DNA of 64,000 nt from positions 248,001 to 312,000 of the forward strand of contig JAFEKR010000041.1 in NCBI GenBank assembly GCA_019022495.1, given 5' to 3'. Within the stretch, counting starts at the first letter, position 1, and the number at the start of each line of letters is the position of its first letter. Origin of the DNA: Epichloe hybrida (taxonomy: Eukaryota > Ascomycota > Sordariomycetes > Hypocreales > Clavicipitaceae). Shown here piece by piece: positions 47,721 through 58,250 of this stretch. Both the position numbers and the translations under genes were made by a program. The notes beneath the pieces are model-generated. The model did no database searches and had not been told where the DNA came from. It was given only the letters and a program-made list of their open reading frames with translations.

Positions 47721-48819
47721 CCCCTCTATTATGTGTAGGCTCTAGAGCTACTCGCGATTATAGGCTAGCATTATGTCTTTTAGGGTGTTATTTTCTACTT
47801 AATAAAACTAGTGGAGAAATATAGTCTTAAACCCCTAGGACTTCCGCTTTCTGTTTAATTTGCTACGGACTAAGATTAATTAAAAGCATGCTTTTTTAGC
47901 TATAACCTATAGCTAATACTAAACCGTTTATGCAAAGACCCCCTTATTTTATTATTTCCTATAACGTAATATAGACTAGAAGCCTAGCCCTAGACTATAT
48001 AAGGGCTAAGGCGCTAGCTTTAGACTAGTTAATCTAGAAAAGCTAAGCTAGATTAAGGATAGGAGACTACGTTCTATAGAGGCGTTGAAAGGGAGGCTAG
48101 CTAGCTTAGGAAAGTATATTATAAATACTAGCCGAACCGTTACCCCCTTGCTAAGAACCTTTAAATATAAAAATACAGAATAGGAACCACTGTCTAGTGT
48201 TATAAACCATTTAATCTTAGGACCTATAGCTAATTTCGTAATAATTTAGCTATGCATTAGGGTCTTATAGTTAACCATAAAGAGCTATGTAATTACACTC
48301 CTAATTTTCGCTTATAAACTATTTATAACTACAAATATTACCCCCCTAAAAGATTTCTTTTAAAAGATTCTTTTAATTACTAAAGTTTTTATTTAAGCAC
48401 TTATCTATTTATAAGATTAATTATAAGTACTATCACTAGACTCTATATCTAATTGTTTATTTTCATATTCCCGCTAGCTAAGCAAAGTAAGGTTAATTAA
48501 GTAGCTAAGCTATCTAAGGGATACTTAGGATTTATTAATACTAGAACCCCTAGTTACTAGCAAGGAACTATCTAATCTTAAAATAGTTTCTATGCTAACT
48601 TATTCCTACTCTAATAATTAATTAGGGAAGGACCCTAATAATAAAGGAAAATCTTTAGGACCTCTTAATAGGCTTAATGCTAAATCTTTCATAAAAATCC
48701 TTAGAGAAATAATAGCTTGCTAAACTTCCTTTATTATAATATTGTGAGAATAGAGGGATAGCTAGGCAAGAGGTATGGGGGCGTTCGTATATTAACTAAA
48801 GCTTGCTAGGTCTAAGTGT
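47721..48819. other. AT-rich stretch without recognised features
   Basis: Decayed sequence up to the target duplication of hAT-like element 3. I see no reading frame, LTR or repeat that I can support. Confidence 0.5.
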
Positions 48820-49964
48820 GTTATACGCAGAGCATTGTTGTATTGTATTGTATTGTATTTTTTGGCCCTTCGATGTATTGTATTGTATTGTATTGCCCTA
48901 TGTATTGTATTGTGTATTGTATTGTATTAAAAATACAATACAATACATACAATACAATGTATTGTTAGGGAAAAATATAAGTGGGGTATTATATAAATTC
49001 ATTATATAGTAGATTTTTGAAATAATCTAATTATAGTATTCTTATTTTTATATATAATTTAGTTATTTACTTAAAAATCTATTAAGTTTTAGCTTATTTA
49101 GAAAAGTAAGCTTATTTTAAATATATAATATCTTAGTAATATTCTTTTATATCTATTTTAAAAAATGATTTTTTCTTAATATATTAAGGGTCTTTTTATT
49201 CTTATATCTATTTTCTATGATTTATTATAATTATTTATTATATAAAAATACATTATAATACAATACAATACAATACATTACAATACATTACAATACAATA
49301 CAATGTATTATTAAAAAGGTAAGGTAGTATATATACTTATTATATAGTAGATTTTTAATATAATCTAAATAAGATATCCTTAAATTTTATACTATTTAGG
49401 TATTTAGTTATAGAATTATAAAGTTTTAGCTAATTTAGACTATTAGGCTATATATATATATAGGGTAGCTATAAATAGTATTATCTAAACTTAACTTATA
49501 GTATAATTTATTCTTTATATTTTAAAGGTTATCCTATCTTTCTAGCTTTTGTTTAGGATTTACTATGCATTTTAATATAGTATTTTTGCTTTAAATATAA
49601 TATTTACCCTAAAGAAATAATTTATAATTCTAAATAAATAAGATTAAAACTCTAATAAAAATATACTTATATATATAAGGAATTTATTATAAAGAGAAAA
49701 TTAAAATTTATTTAATAAATGCTTCTTTTACTATTAAGCTATTTTATTATAATTATAATAAATTATATTAGCTTTGAACCTTTTTTAAACTAAAAGAAAA
49801 GGAAAAAACCTAGGAAAAGCTTATAAAGAAAAGTTAAAATATTATATAAAGAATAATCATAATATATATACTATTTTTTTAATATTAAGTAAATAAATAA
49901 ATAAGCTTTAAAAGTAAGTTTAATTATTTATACTACTTTTAGCTTACTTACTTAGTTATATAGT

Positions 49965-50390
49965 GTTTCTTAAAGTAGGTCTAAAAGTGGGTCTTGTTAA
50001 ACACTAAAAACCAAGTATAATCCCTTTTTATAGTTATATAACTTTAGCTAAGAAGAGGAGGATATATAAAAGTAGGTCTAACAGTGGGTCTTGTTAAACA
50101 CTAAAAACCAAGTATAATCCCTTTCTATAGTTATATAACTTTAGCTAAGAAGAGGAGGATATATAAAAGTGGATCTAAAAGTGGGTCCTATTAGTTATAC
50201 TATAAACCTAGTATTATCTCTTTACTTAGTTATATAATTCTAGCTAAAAAGAAATATATATACAAAAGTGGGTCTAAAAGTGGGTCCTATTAGTTATACT
50301 ATAAACATAATAATCTCTTTACTTAGTTATGTAATTTTAGTTAAAAAGAGAGAAATATACTAAAGTAAGTCTTATAGTTATATTAGGACT
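49965..50390. repeat. About 105-bp internal tandem repeats of hAT-like element 3
   Basis: Four units share AAAAGTGGGTC, TATAGTTATATAACTTTAGCTA and an A-rich tail. The first two and the last two form closer pairs. The AAAGTGGGTC core is the reverse complement of the GACCCACTTT core of the repeats in elements 1 and 2. Confidence 0.85.
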
Positions 50391-50641
50391 TACTTTCTAT
50401 TAGTATAAAATTATAAATAGTATAATATTAAAAACATAAAAAAGAAAGGAATTTTATTTTATTAATATTTTAAAAAACCTTTAAATACTAAATAATTAAT
50501 AAGTCTAGCTTTTTCTATAGTAATTTACTTATAAATACTTATATTTATATTATATTAATTTATTACTTATTTATTTTTAATTAAACTTTAACACCAATAA
50601 TATTTTAAGTTATATAAGTAATAGAAGTAATATATATATAT

Positions 50642-50815
50642 AAGCTATTATAAGCTATTATAAGCTATTATAAGCTATTATAAGCTATTATAAGCTATTA
50701 TAAGCTATTATAAGCTATTATAAGCTATTATAAGCTATTATAAGCTATTATAAGCTATTATATTAGCTATTATAAGCTATTATAAGCTATTATAAGCTAT
50801 TATAAGCTATTATAT
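50642..50815. repeat. 10-bp minisatellite AAGCTATTAT in hAT-like element 3
   Basis: About 17-18 units, with one TATTAGCTAT interruption near 50761. Same unit and position as in element 1 (29401-29585). Confidence 0.95.
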
Positions 50816-51299
50816 TAACTATATATACCTTATAATTAAGGAATTTACTTAAAACTAAAAAAAAAGAAAAAAAATACAAAACAATACAAATAATACATGT
50901 ATTGTATTGTATTGTAAAATTTTGGATGTATTGTATTGTGTAATGTATTGTGTTGTATTGTATTGTCAATACAATACAATACAATACACAATACATCAAA
51001 TGTATTGTATTGTATTGCAATGCTCTGGTTATACGTGCGAGTTGCTAACTTATAGCTAGTGACTTACTAGTATTACGTGGACCTAGCCCTAGGGCATAGT
51101 ATGCCTACCTAGTAATATACTAGCACACTAGTGTTATAAGTAAGGCCTTATAATTACCTCCTTACTTTTAGCTAGGCTCCTAAATAGCTTTTAGTAGGTA
51201 CTATATAGCTATTCGCTAAGTAGTAGCTATACTAAAATAATAATAAATAATATTAGTATTTAAGTATAAATTTACTTATAACTCCCTTTTATATTACTA

Positions 51300-52995
51300 A
51301 CTTTTCCCTTTCTTATTTATAGTAAACTTTTCCCTAGATACTATTATATTATTAGTTACTATAACTTTACCTTTACTACTTACCTTATTATTAGAATAAA
51401 ATTAGATAGGGAAAGCGTTAAGAGCATTATTATTATAGCTATCCCTAATATCTATTTAAGAGGATATTTCTATATATATTATTTACGTATAGGTTACGTA
51501 AACTTTAAGAAAAATCCTCTAGCTAAGCCTAATATCCCTTAGATTAACTATTAATTCCCTAGCGCGCTAACTACTATTATTAAAAGGAAATATTTAAAGT
51601 ATTATATCTAGTGTGTTAAATATAGTAATACTTATAAGATAGTAAGTATATTATATTCTCTGCTCTTTTAGTCCCTAATTACCTATATCTCTCTAGGTAA
51701 TACTAACTATATAAGGGGATTTTTTAGATTTTCTTACTACCTTTAATTAGGTAAAAACTTTAATAGATGCCCTAAGTAATTAGAACCCTAATAACCCTAA
51801 TAATTATATGTTTTCTAAGGTAACTTACTACTATTTTAGTACCTATTATCTAAACCTTATTTTAGGGTTTAATTACGCTAATATAGCTTATTATGTTTCC
51901 TTTGGTTTAACTAAGGCTACTAAGGTCTATTAGGTATATTTTATTATATATTCTCTAGACCTTTGCTTACTCCCTAGGTAAGCTACTTTAGCTATATATA
52001 ATTAGTATATTATTTTATGCTAGTAACTTTTAGTTACTATATATCCTACCCCTACCCTAGGGATTATAAGTTATTACTCCTTCTTTACTACCTATTTACT
52101 AACTTTTATAGCTAAACTATACTATATATTATAATTCCTAGAAGAGAAAAATAACTTTATAGCTATAATATTATAATCTAGGATTTATACCCTAGGGGGT
52201 AGTAAAGCACTAGTTTTTCTAGGTAATAGAGGTAGTGGTTTAGGAGAATAAGAGTAAGGGCACTAAGTATCTTCTTTATAATAGTGTTATTTTAATGTAT
52301 AAGGGGGTAACTATAAAAGGGTTTCCTATAAGACTTCCCTCCTTATAGGTATCTTTTCTTTTATTATTTAGTAAATAGTTTAATAAGGGTTTTAATTAGA
52401 GTGTAATAGTAGCTAATAAGGCTAGGCCTTTTTTATAATTACCTTATCCCTTATTACTTATAACTTACTTATATCTTACTATGCTTTTTACTTATTTTAC
52501 TTTAATAGAAAGCTTAAATTATATATTAAGCGCCTTCTATATCTTCTAATGCTACCTATTCATTATATTTACTTAGCTAGCCCTTCTATTTTACTAGGTA
52601 TTTATTACCTTTACGTATTTTCTTATAATCCCTAACTTCTTTAACTTTAAACTTATTATTATTATCTTTAAGGTCTAGTATTAGCATATCCTTATCTAGG
52701 GCGTCTTCCTAGTAATTCTATAGCTCTAATAGGCTAACGTAAAACACGTTATATAGTTAGCTATACTTATTAGGTAGCGCTAGTTAGTACGCTTGTTTAC
52801 TTATAGTGTTAAGTATTTAAAATAGCCTAATAAATCTTAGGTTTAGCTTCTATTTCGTGTCCTTAAGCCTAATATTCTTTACTAATAGTAATACTAAGTC
52901 TCCTTTTTTTAAGGTTATTAGCTAATATCTCTAGTTATAGTACTTTGCCTGCGCTTTAGTAGCCCTTGCCTAGTTATATACTAGTTTCTCCCTAA
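51300..52995 (-). mobile_element. Chromodomain Ty3/Gypsy 3' fragment
   Basis: On the minus strand about 52960-52560 reads LKKGDLVLLLVKNIRLKDTK, LPNKYS then NVFYVSLLE, matching the GDKVLLS...NVFHVSLLEP end of chromoviral integrases. It is followed by FKVKEVRDYKKIRKGNKYLV and K-KG, the start of a chromodomain. Stops interrupt it, and the 5' (right) side ends abruptly near 53000. The region 51040-52500 is eroded and presumed to be its 3' part. Confidence 0.72.
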
Positions 52996-53002
52996 CTATT
53001 AG

Positions 53003-53085
53003 GAGCACGGAGGCCAAGGGGCCATGGACAGGACAGTCACATAATAAAGCCCTTAGATAAGCCTCGGGTTCCGTGGATAACTAAG
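53003..53085. other. GC-rich junction segment between two Gypsy remnants
   Basis: About 80 bp (AGCACGGAGGCCAAGGGGCC, CAGGACAGTCACATAATAAAG) keep normal base composition between the minus-strand chromo-Gypsy and the plus-strand Gypsy. It may be part of an LTR or a short insertion. I cannot define its ends. Confidence 0.4.
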
Positions 53086-53199
53086 TAGCTATAAGATAGC
53101 TATATGCATATAGTAAGGTATTTAGATAAGGACTGCCTATAAGAGATATAGGAGATTAGAGTTTAAGACCTTTATATACCTACCCCTAAGTAGTAGCTC

Positions 53200-56100
53200 T
53201 CTAGCTATAACTAAGAACCTTAGCCTTTACTTTATTTATATCTTCTTAAATATAGTTATAATAAGTTAAACTCTTAAACCCTTTAGGGAAAATAGACTAT
53301 TAGCTAGATTTAAATATAAAGGAGCTACAGAATATTTACCTAAAACACACCTATACTACCTAGTAAGGAAGCCCTAACTCTATAGTAACTAGGTAGTAAC
53401 TAGAATACCCTAACTATAAAATATAAGAGAGTATAGTAGACACTACCTAACTAAAGTAATAACACTAAATCTAGTAATAATAATAATCTAAATAAGCTAT
53501 AGAGGTAACATAAGGTTATATAAGCTAAGCTATAAAATACTTATATAAGAAAGAAAATCTTAGATATAGAAGCGTAGCTTAAGGAAATAGAAGTAGACTT
53601 ATAATTAGCTAGATTAGGTAGAGGACTTATAATTACCCCTTAGATAAACATATAGAGAATTCCCTTATTCCTGGATTTCCTACCTAATACTAAGTTTATA
53701 GTAAACACATACCTATAAAGCTTTGTTAAGATATAGTATAAGGTACTTATATATAAAGGTAATACTTATAAGAATTTATAAGCGTACCTAGTAGATTTAA
53801 ATATGCTATTTAAGCTAGACCTAAGAACCTTTTAGGATAATAAAATAAAGGTAGTATATACTAGTAGCTACTTAGCTAATAATATAAAGCAATAGTAAAT
53901 ATATTATATAATAGTAAATAGGTTAGTTAACTACTTAGCTTACACCTAGGATAGATTTATATCCTAGCTAAATACTAGAGTAATAGATAAAGATATATAG
54001 TGCTTAGAAGCTACTAGGACACTACTAAATCTTAGGTAAAAGAGTAATTAGTCTTTTTAATCTTTCCTAAGACTTTAGATAAAGGTAAAAGCGAAATTAC
54101 CTAACTAAATCCCTATATACTTAAGAATAATAATTTTTCTAAATAGCTTAAATAACACTATAAGAAAGCATATAGTTAGCTAAGAGTTCCTAATATCTTA
54201 GAGTTACCTATAGGGTTAAGGAAAAAAGGCTAAAGTTATAATAATATCTATATTAAGTAATTATAATAAAAACTATAATAAGAAAGGTAGGAGTAATAAA
54301 AGATAATGCTCTAGCTCCCCTATAGATAACTTATAGCAAAGCTTATAGTAACCTAGCATAGGCTAGAGACTATTTAAGTGCTATAAATATAGTAGCCCTA
54401 GATATAGTGTAAATAAATATAATATAGTAAACTACTTAATTTATAAAAGTAATAGGTATACTACTAAGAAGTATAAGAATAGTAGTAATAAAACCTTAGA
54501 CCTAAATAAGATTCTAATTAGTTTAGCTTAGGCCTAGGATAATAGTCTTACTATAAAAAAACCTATAAATAAGAGAATAAGAATATAGGTGTCCTTATAG
54601 TAAGATAATCACTAGTTAGTAGTGCTAGTACTATTTAATATAGGCATGGAATATTTAATAATCTACCCTAAATTATTATTAAAATAGAATTAGAAAAACA
54701 TAGAGAAAATAGAGATAACACTAGAAAGCGTAAGCAAGGATAAGATCTTACACTAGGGAATCCTACGCAAACTAGTTAAGGTAAAAGATAGCATAGGCTA
54801 TATAAAGGTCTGCTAAGTTAGCTACTATATTACTAATATAGGAGAGGGAATGCTCCTAGGGATAAACTAGACTCTAGAGTATAAACCTATAGTAATAGAC
54901 TAGAAGTAAGGTTTCTAGAGGTTTCTAATAACCTAGAATTATATTACTTTTACTATAGGTAAGTAATAACTATATAAGGTAGTAAAGCAGTCTTCTATTA
55001 CACTATTACTAGCGTTACTAAAGATTAAGGTAGTTAACCTAGAGGTAATAGAAGAAAATACTAATAAAAATTTATTAATAAGTAATATAGTAAGTAATAA
55101 CCTAAGTTATAGTGTAGTTATAGTAATAGTAATAAAATATACCTATGTATTAAAGAAGAAAAAACTAAGAAGCATAATAGTACTCTAGGCAGTGTTTCGT
55201 AAAGAATTAGTAACGTTTATATAAGAGACAAATAGTAACACACCCCTATAGCAAATTCTAGAAGAGTACGTAGAATTTATAAATATGTTTTTAAAGGAGC
55301 TAGCTAGTAAGCTCCTAGAATTAGGTAATTATACTTATATAATTAAATTAGAAGAGGGAAAATAACCACCCTAGGGACTTATATATAACCTAGCTAAAAA
55401 AGAGCTAGAAGTGCTTAGGGAGTACCTAGTAAGTGTATAGGAGAAAGGGTGGATTAGAAGATTAAAAAGCCTAGTAGGAGCCCTGATTTTATTTATTCTA
55501 AAAAAATCAGGGAAATTAAGGCTTTATGTAGATTATAAGGGCCTTAATAGGATTACTATTAAAAATAAGGCCCCTTTACTACTAATATCTAAAATCCTTA
55601 ATTAATTAGCAAGTGCAAAGATTTTTATATTACTAAATCTTTAAGAGGCATACTACTAGCTATATATCCGTAAGGGTAATAAGTAAAAGATAGCATTCCG
55701 TTACTACTATAGGCACTTTAAATATCTTATAATACTATTTAGGTTAGTAAATACGCTAGCTACTTTTTAGGAATATATTAATAATGCTCTTAAGGGGCTT
55801 ATAGATAAATTTTATATTATTTACCTTAATAACACCTTAATATATAGTAGTAACCTTATAAGACACATAGAGTATGTTAAAAGGGTGCTAGAGTAACTTT
55901 AGGATATAGACCTCTATATTAACCTTAAAAAGTGCTAATTTTTAGTTATAAAGGTAAAGTTCCTAGGTTTTATTATATCTAAGAAGGGCATTAAGATAGA
56001 ACCATTATAGGTTAAAGCTATTACAACCTAGCTAATACCTAGTAGCATGTTTAATATTCAATTATTCCTAAGGTTTATAGGGTTTTACTAATACTTTATA

Positions 56101-57730
56101 AAATAGTATAGTAAGGTAGTAGTCCTGCTAACAAACTATCTAAAAGGTATTTAACTAGTGGAGTTTAAGCTAGAGCCTAGTAAACTTATAGTATTTAGAG
56201 AACTCTAGAAGAAGTTCTAGGAGGCACTAATTTTAGTGCACTTTAACTTACTTTATTTACTAAGAGTAAAGACAGATATATCTAGTTATATAATTAGAGC
56301 TATACTTATAATATTAGTGCTAGGTAGCTAGCACCTAGTAGCGTATTTTTTAAGGAAATTAACTAATATTAAACTTTGCTACTTAACCCTAGACACTAAG
56401 TTATTAGTAATCTAAGAGGCATTTTAAGCCTAGAGATATTACCTTATGTATTTAACTTATTAGATTATAGTTATAATAAACTATCTAAATTATAAGTACC
56501 TAGCCATAAAGCTAAAGCTAACTAGCAGGTAGGTAATGGTATTAGATAAGCTCTATTTATTTAATTTTAGAATTAAATATTATGTAAGTAAGTTAAATCC
56601 TACTAATGCCTTGTTAAGAAGAGTAAATTATATTAGCAAGAAGCATAGGGCAGAGGCTATATTCTCATAGCTACCTAGCTTCTTATCTAAGTTTATAAAT
56701 ACTAAGCAGCAGGGATACTATATAAGTAATAGTGTAGTTATAAGTCCTAAGATTATATTACTTAGCGTAGCTAATAGTTTATTATAAGAATACTATAAGA
56801 GCCACACTAGCCTCTAGGGTTTTAAGAAGATATAACTTAATTATATTATTAAGAAACCTAATAGTCCTACAAAGCCTATAAGTAGTACGCTAACTAGGTC
56901 CGCTAATTATAAGTAGTAAGGTTATGCCTTATCTATATTTATTAATATTTCTATAAGTCTAGTAAGCCTATAGGTTAGGAGTCTAGCTAGGTTAGTAGTT
57001 AGTAAGCGGCATAGGCGCCCCCTTAAAACACTACTTAGCTATAATTTATCTATAAGTCTAAAAGCACACTATAAGCTAGCTACTTATAGCAGTATTATAG
57101 CAAGAATATAAATAGTCTAGCAAACCTCTTCTAAGTTCACACATAACACATATCCTATGTACGTAGAATTAAAGACTTTAATTTAAGTTACGTTATTTTA
57201 AGTATAGTAAGGTAATAACTTTACTATAGGTTATAGGAAGCTGCTTAAGAGTAGTAACCTTAAAGCATTAAAGACATAGTTTATTAGGCCCTCTAAGCTA
57301 TTAATATTTTAAAATAGAGTTTTTATTCTAGTAAGTATAAGAAAGGAAATTTTACTACTTACTTATAATAACCTAGTAGTAAGCTATTAGGGAGTTAGCA
57401 AGACCCTTTATTAGATTATAAGTTAGTATTACTAACTAATAATAAAGAAAGATACTAAGTTATATATATAAACTTATATAAGCTATTAGACTTTAAAGCT
57501 AAGGCACTATAAACCTTATAGTAAGCTAGCTATACTACTAGTGCCTAATTAGCCTTTTTAAGAATTATTAATGGATTTTATTATAGGGCTACTACCTATA
57601 AAAAACATAAATCAGACTTATAATATAATCTTAGTCATTATAGACTGTTCCTAAGAGAGAGCTCTTATACTTTTCTTAGGAAAAGAGTAGTTTACTAAAG
57701 TAATAAAAACCCTTTTACTTAATCTAAACA
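53200..57730 (+). mobile_element. Ty3/Gypsy retrotransposon remnant
   Basis: The plus strand shows, in order, a decayed CCHC knuckle (FKCYKYSSPRYS near 54375) and reverse transcriptase at 55480-56030 (ILFILKKSGKLRLYVDYKGL; YLNN in place of YLDD; NLKKC then VKFLGFIIS). RNase H follows (LLRVKTDISSYIIRAIL near 56260), then integrase (LLMDFIIGLLPIKN near 57570). Gag and protease should lie at 53.2-55.2 kb. The integrase stops matching near 57730. Stops occur every few dozen codons, and Asp-to-Asn changes fit G-to-A mutation. Confidence 0.82.
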
Positions 57731-58250
57731 CTATTAATTCTAATAACTCTCCTTACTTAGTAATAAATATACCTCCTCCCTTCCTAAATTATTTATAAAT
57801 AATAGAGAAAATTAAAGAAAATAAATTTAGTTTATAGTATAGGATTTTAAGGAAATAAAAGAAAAGAGGAAAGGGGTAAGTAGTCCTATAGTTAATAGAC
57901 TTATACCTTAATTACTTAATCTTTAGTATTAGAATAAAACTTTACTTAGTTCCTAAAATAAAAATAACGGAAAATAATATTTAATCTTATACACTCCTTA
58001 GTATATTAGAGAATATACTTTATATTCTTTCTTTTATTCTTCTATTAAGTAAGGTAGCTATACCTTGATCCTATAATATAGGCTCCTTTAAGGTAGGAGC
58101 TTAACCTTTTCCTTAAGATATAAACTTATCCCTCCTTTATTAACTATTTAATTAAATATGTTATATTAAGCTACTAAAGGTATAATTATAGTAACTTCTT
58201 AATTATAGTTATTAGTGGTCTCCTCCCTTGCCTAGTATTATTAAGGAGCA
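57731..58250. other. AT-rich stretch between Gypsy remnants
   Basis: No domain, LTR or repeat is recognisable here. It probably contains the eroded 3' end of one or both flanking Gypsy elements. Confidence 0.45.

Larger units (their letters stand above)
48828..51027. mobile_element. Non-autonomous hAT-like element 3 (TGTAT arrays)
   Basis: This 2200-bp element starts CAGAGCATTG and ends CAATGCTCTG, with the 8-bp target duplication GTTATACG at 48820-48827 and 51028-51035. TGTAT pentamer arrays in foldback arrangement fill both ends (about 48837-48965 and 50895-51020), and a third array lies inside at about 49246-49315. The inner motif TGTTAGGGAAAAATATAAGTGGGG is at about 48960-48984. It shares with element 1 the AAGCTATTAT minisatellite and a TTAAAAAACCTTNAAATACTAAATAATTAA-type block (50470-50500). 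No transposase frame is present. Confidence 0.9.

Noticed and set aside
48955..48985. TTAGGG next to the arrays as a telomere remnant
   Set aside because: The motif occurs once per element end, in a conserved non-tandem context, and not as an array.
48803..49009. Short plus-strand frame over the left end of hAT-like element 3, and a similar minus-strand one at 50790-51020
   Set aside because: They arise from the pentamer arrays (repeated VLYCI-type peptides) and not from a gene.
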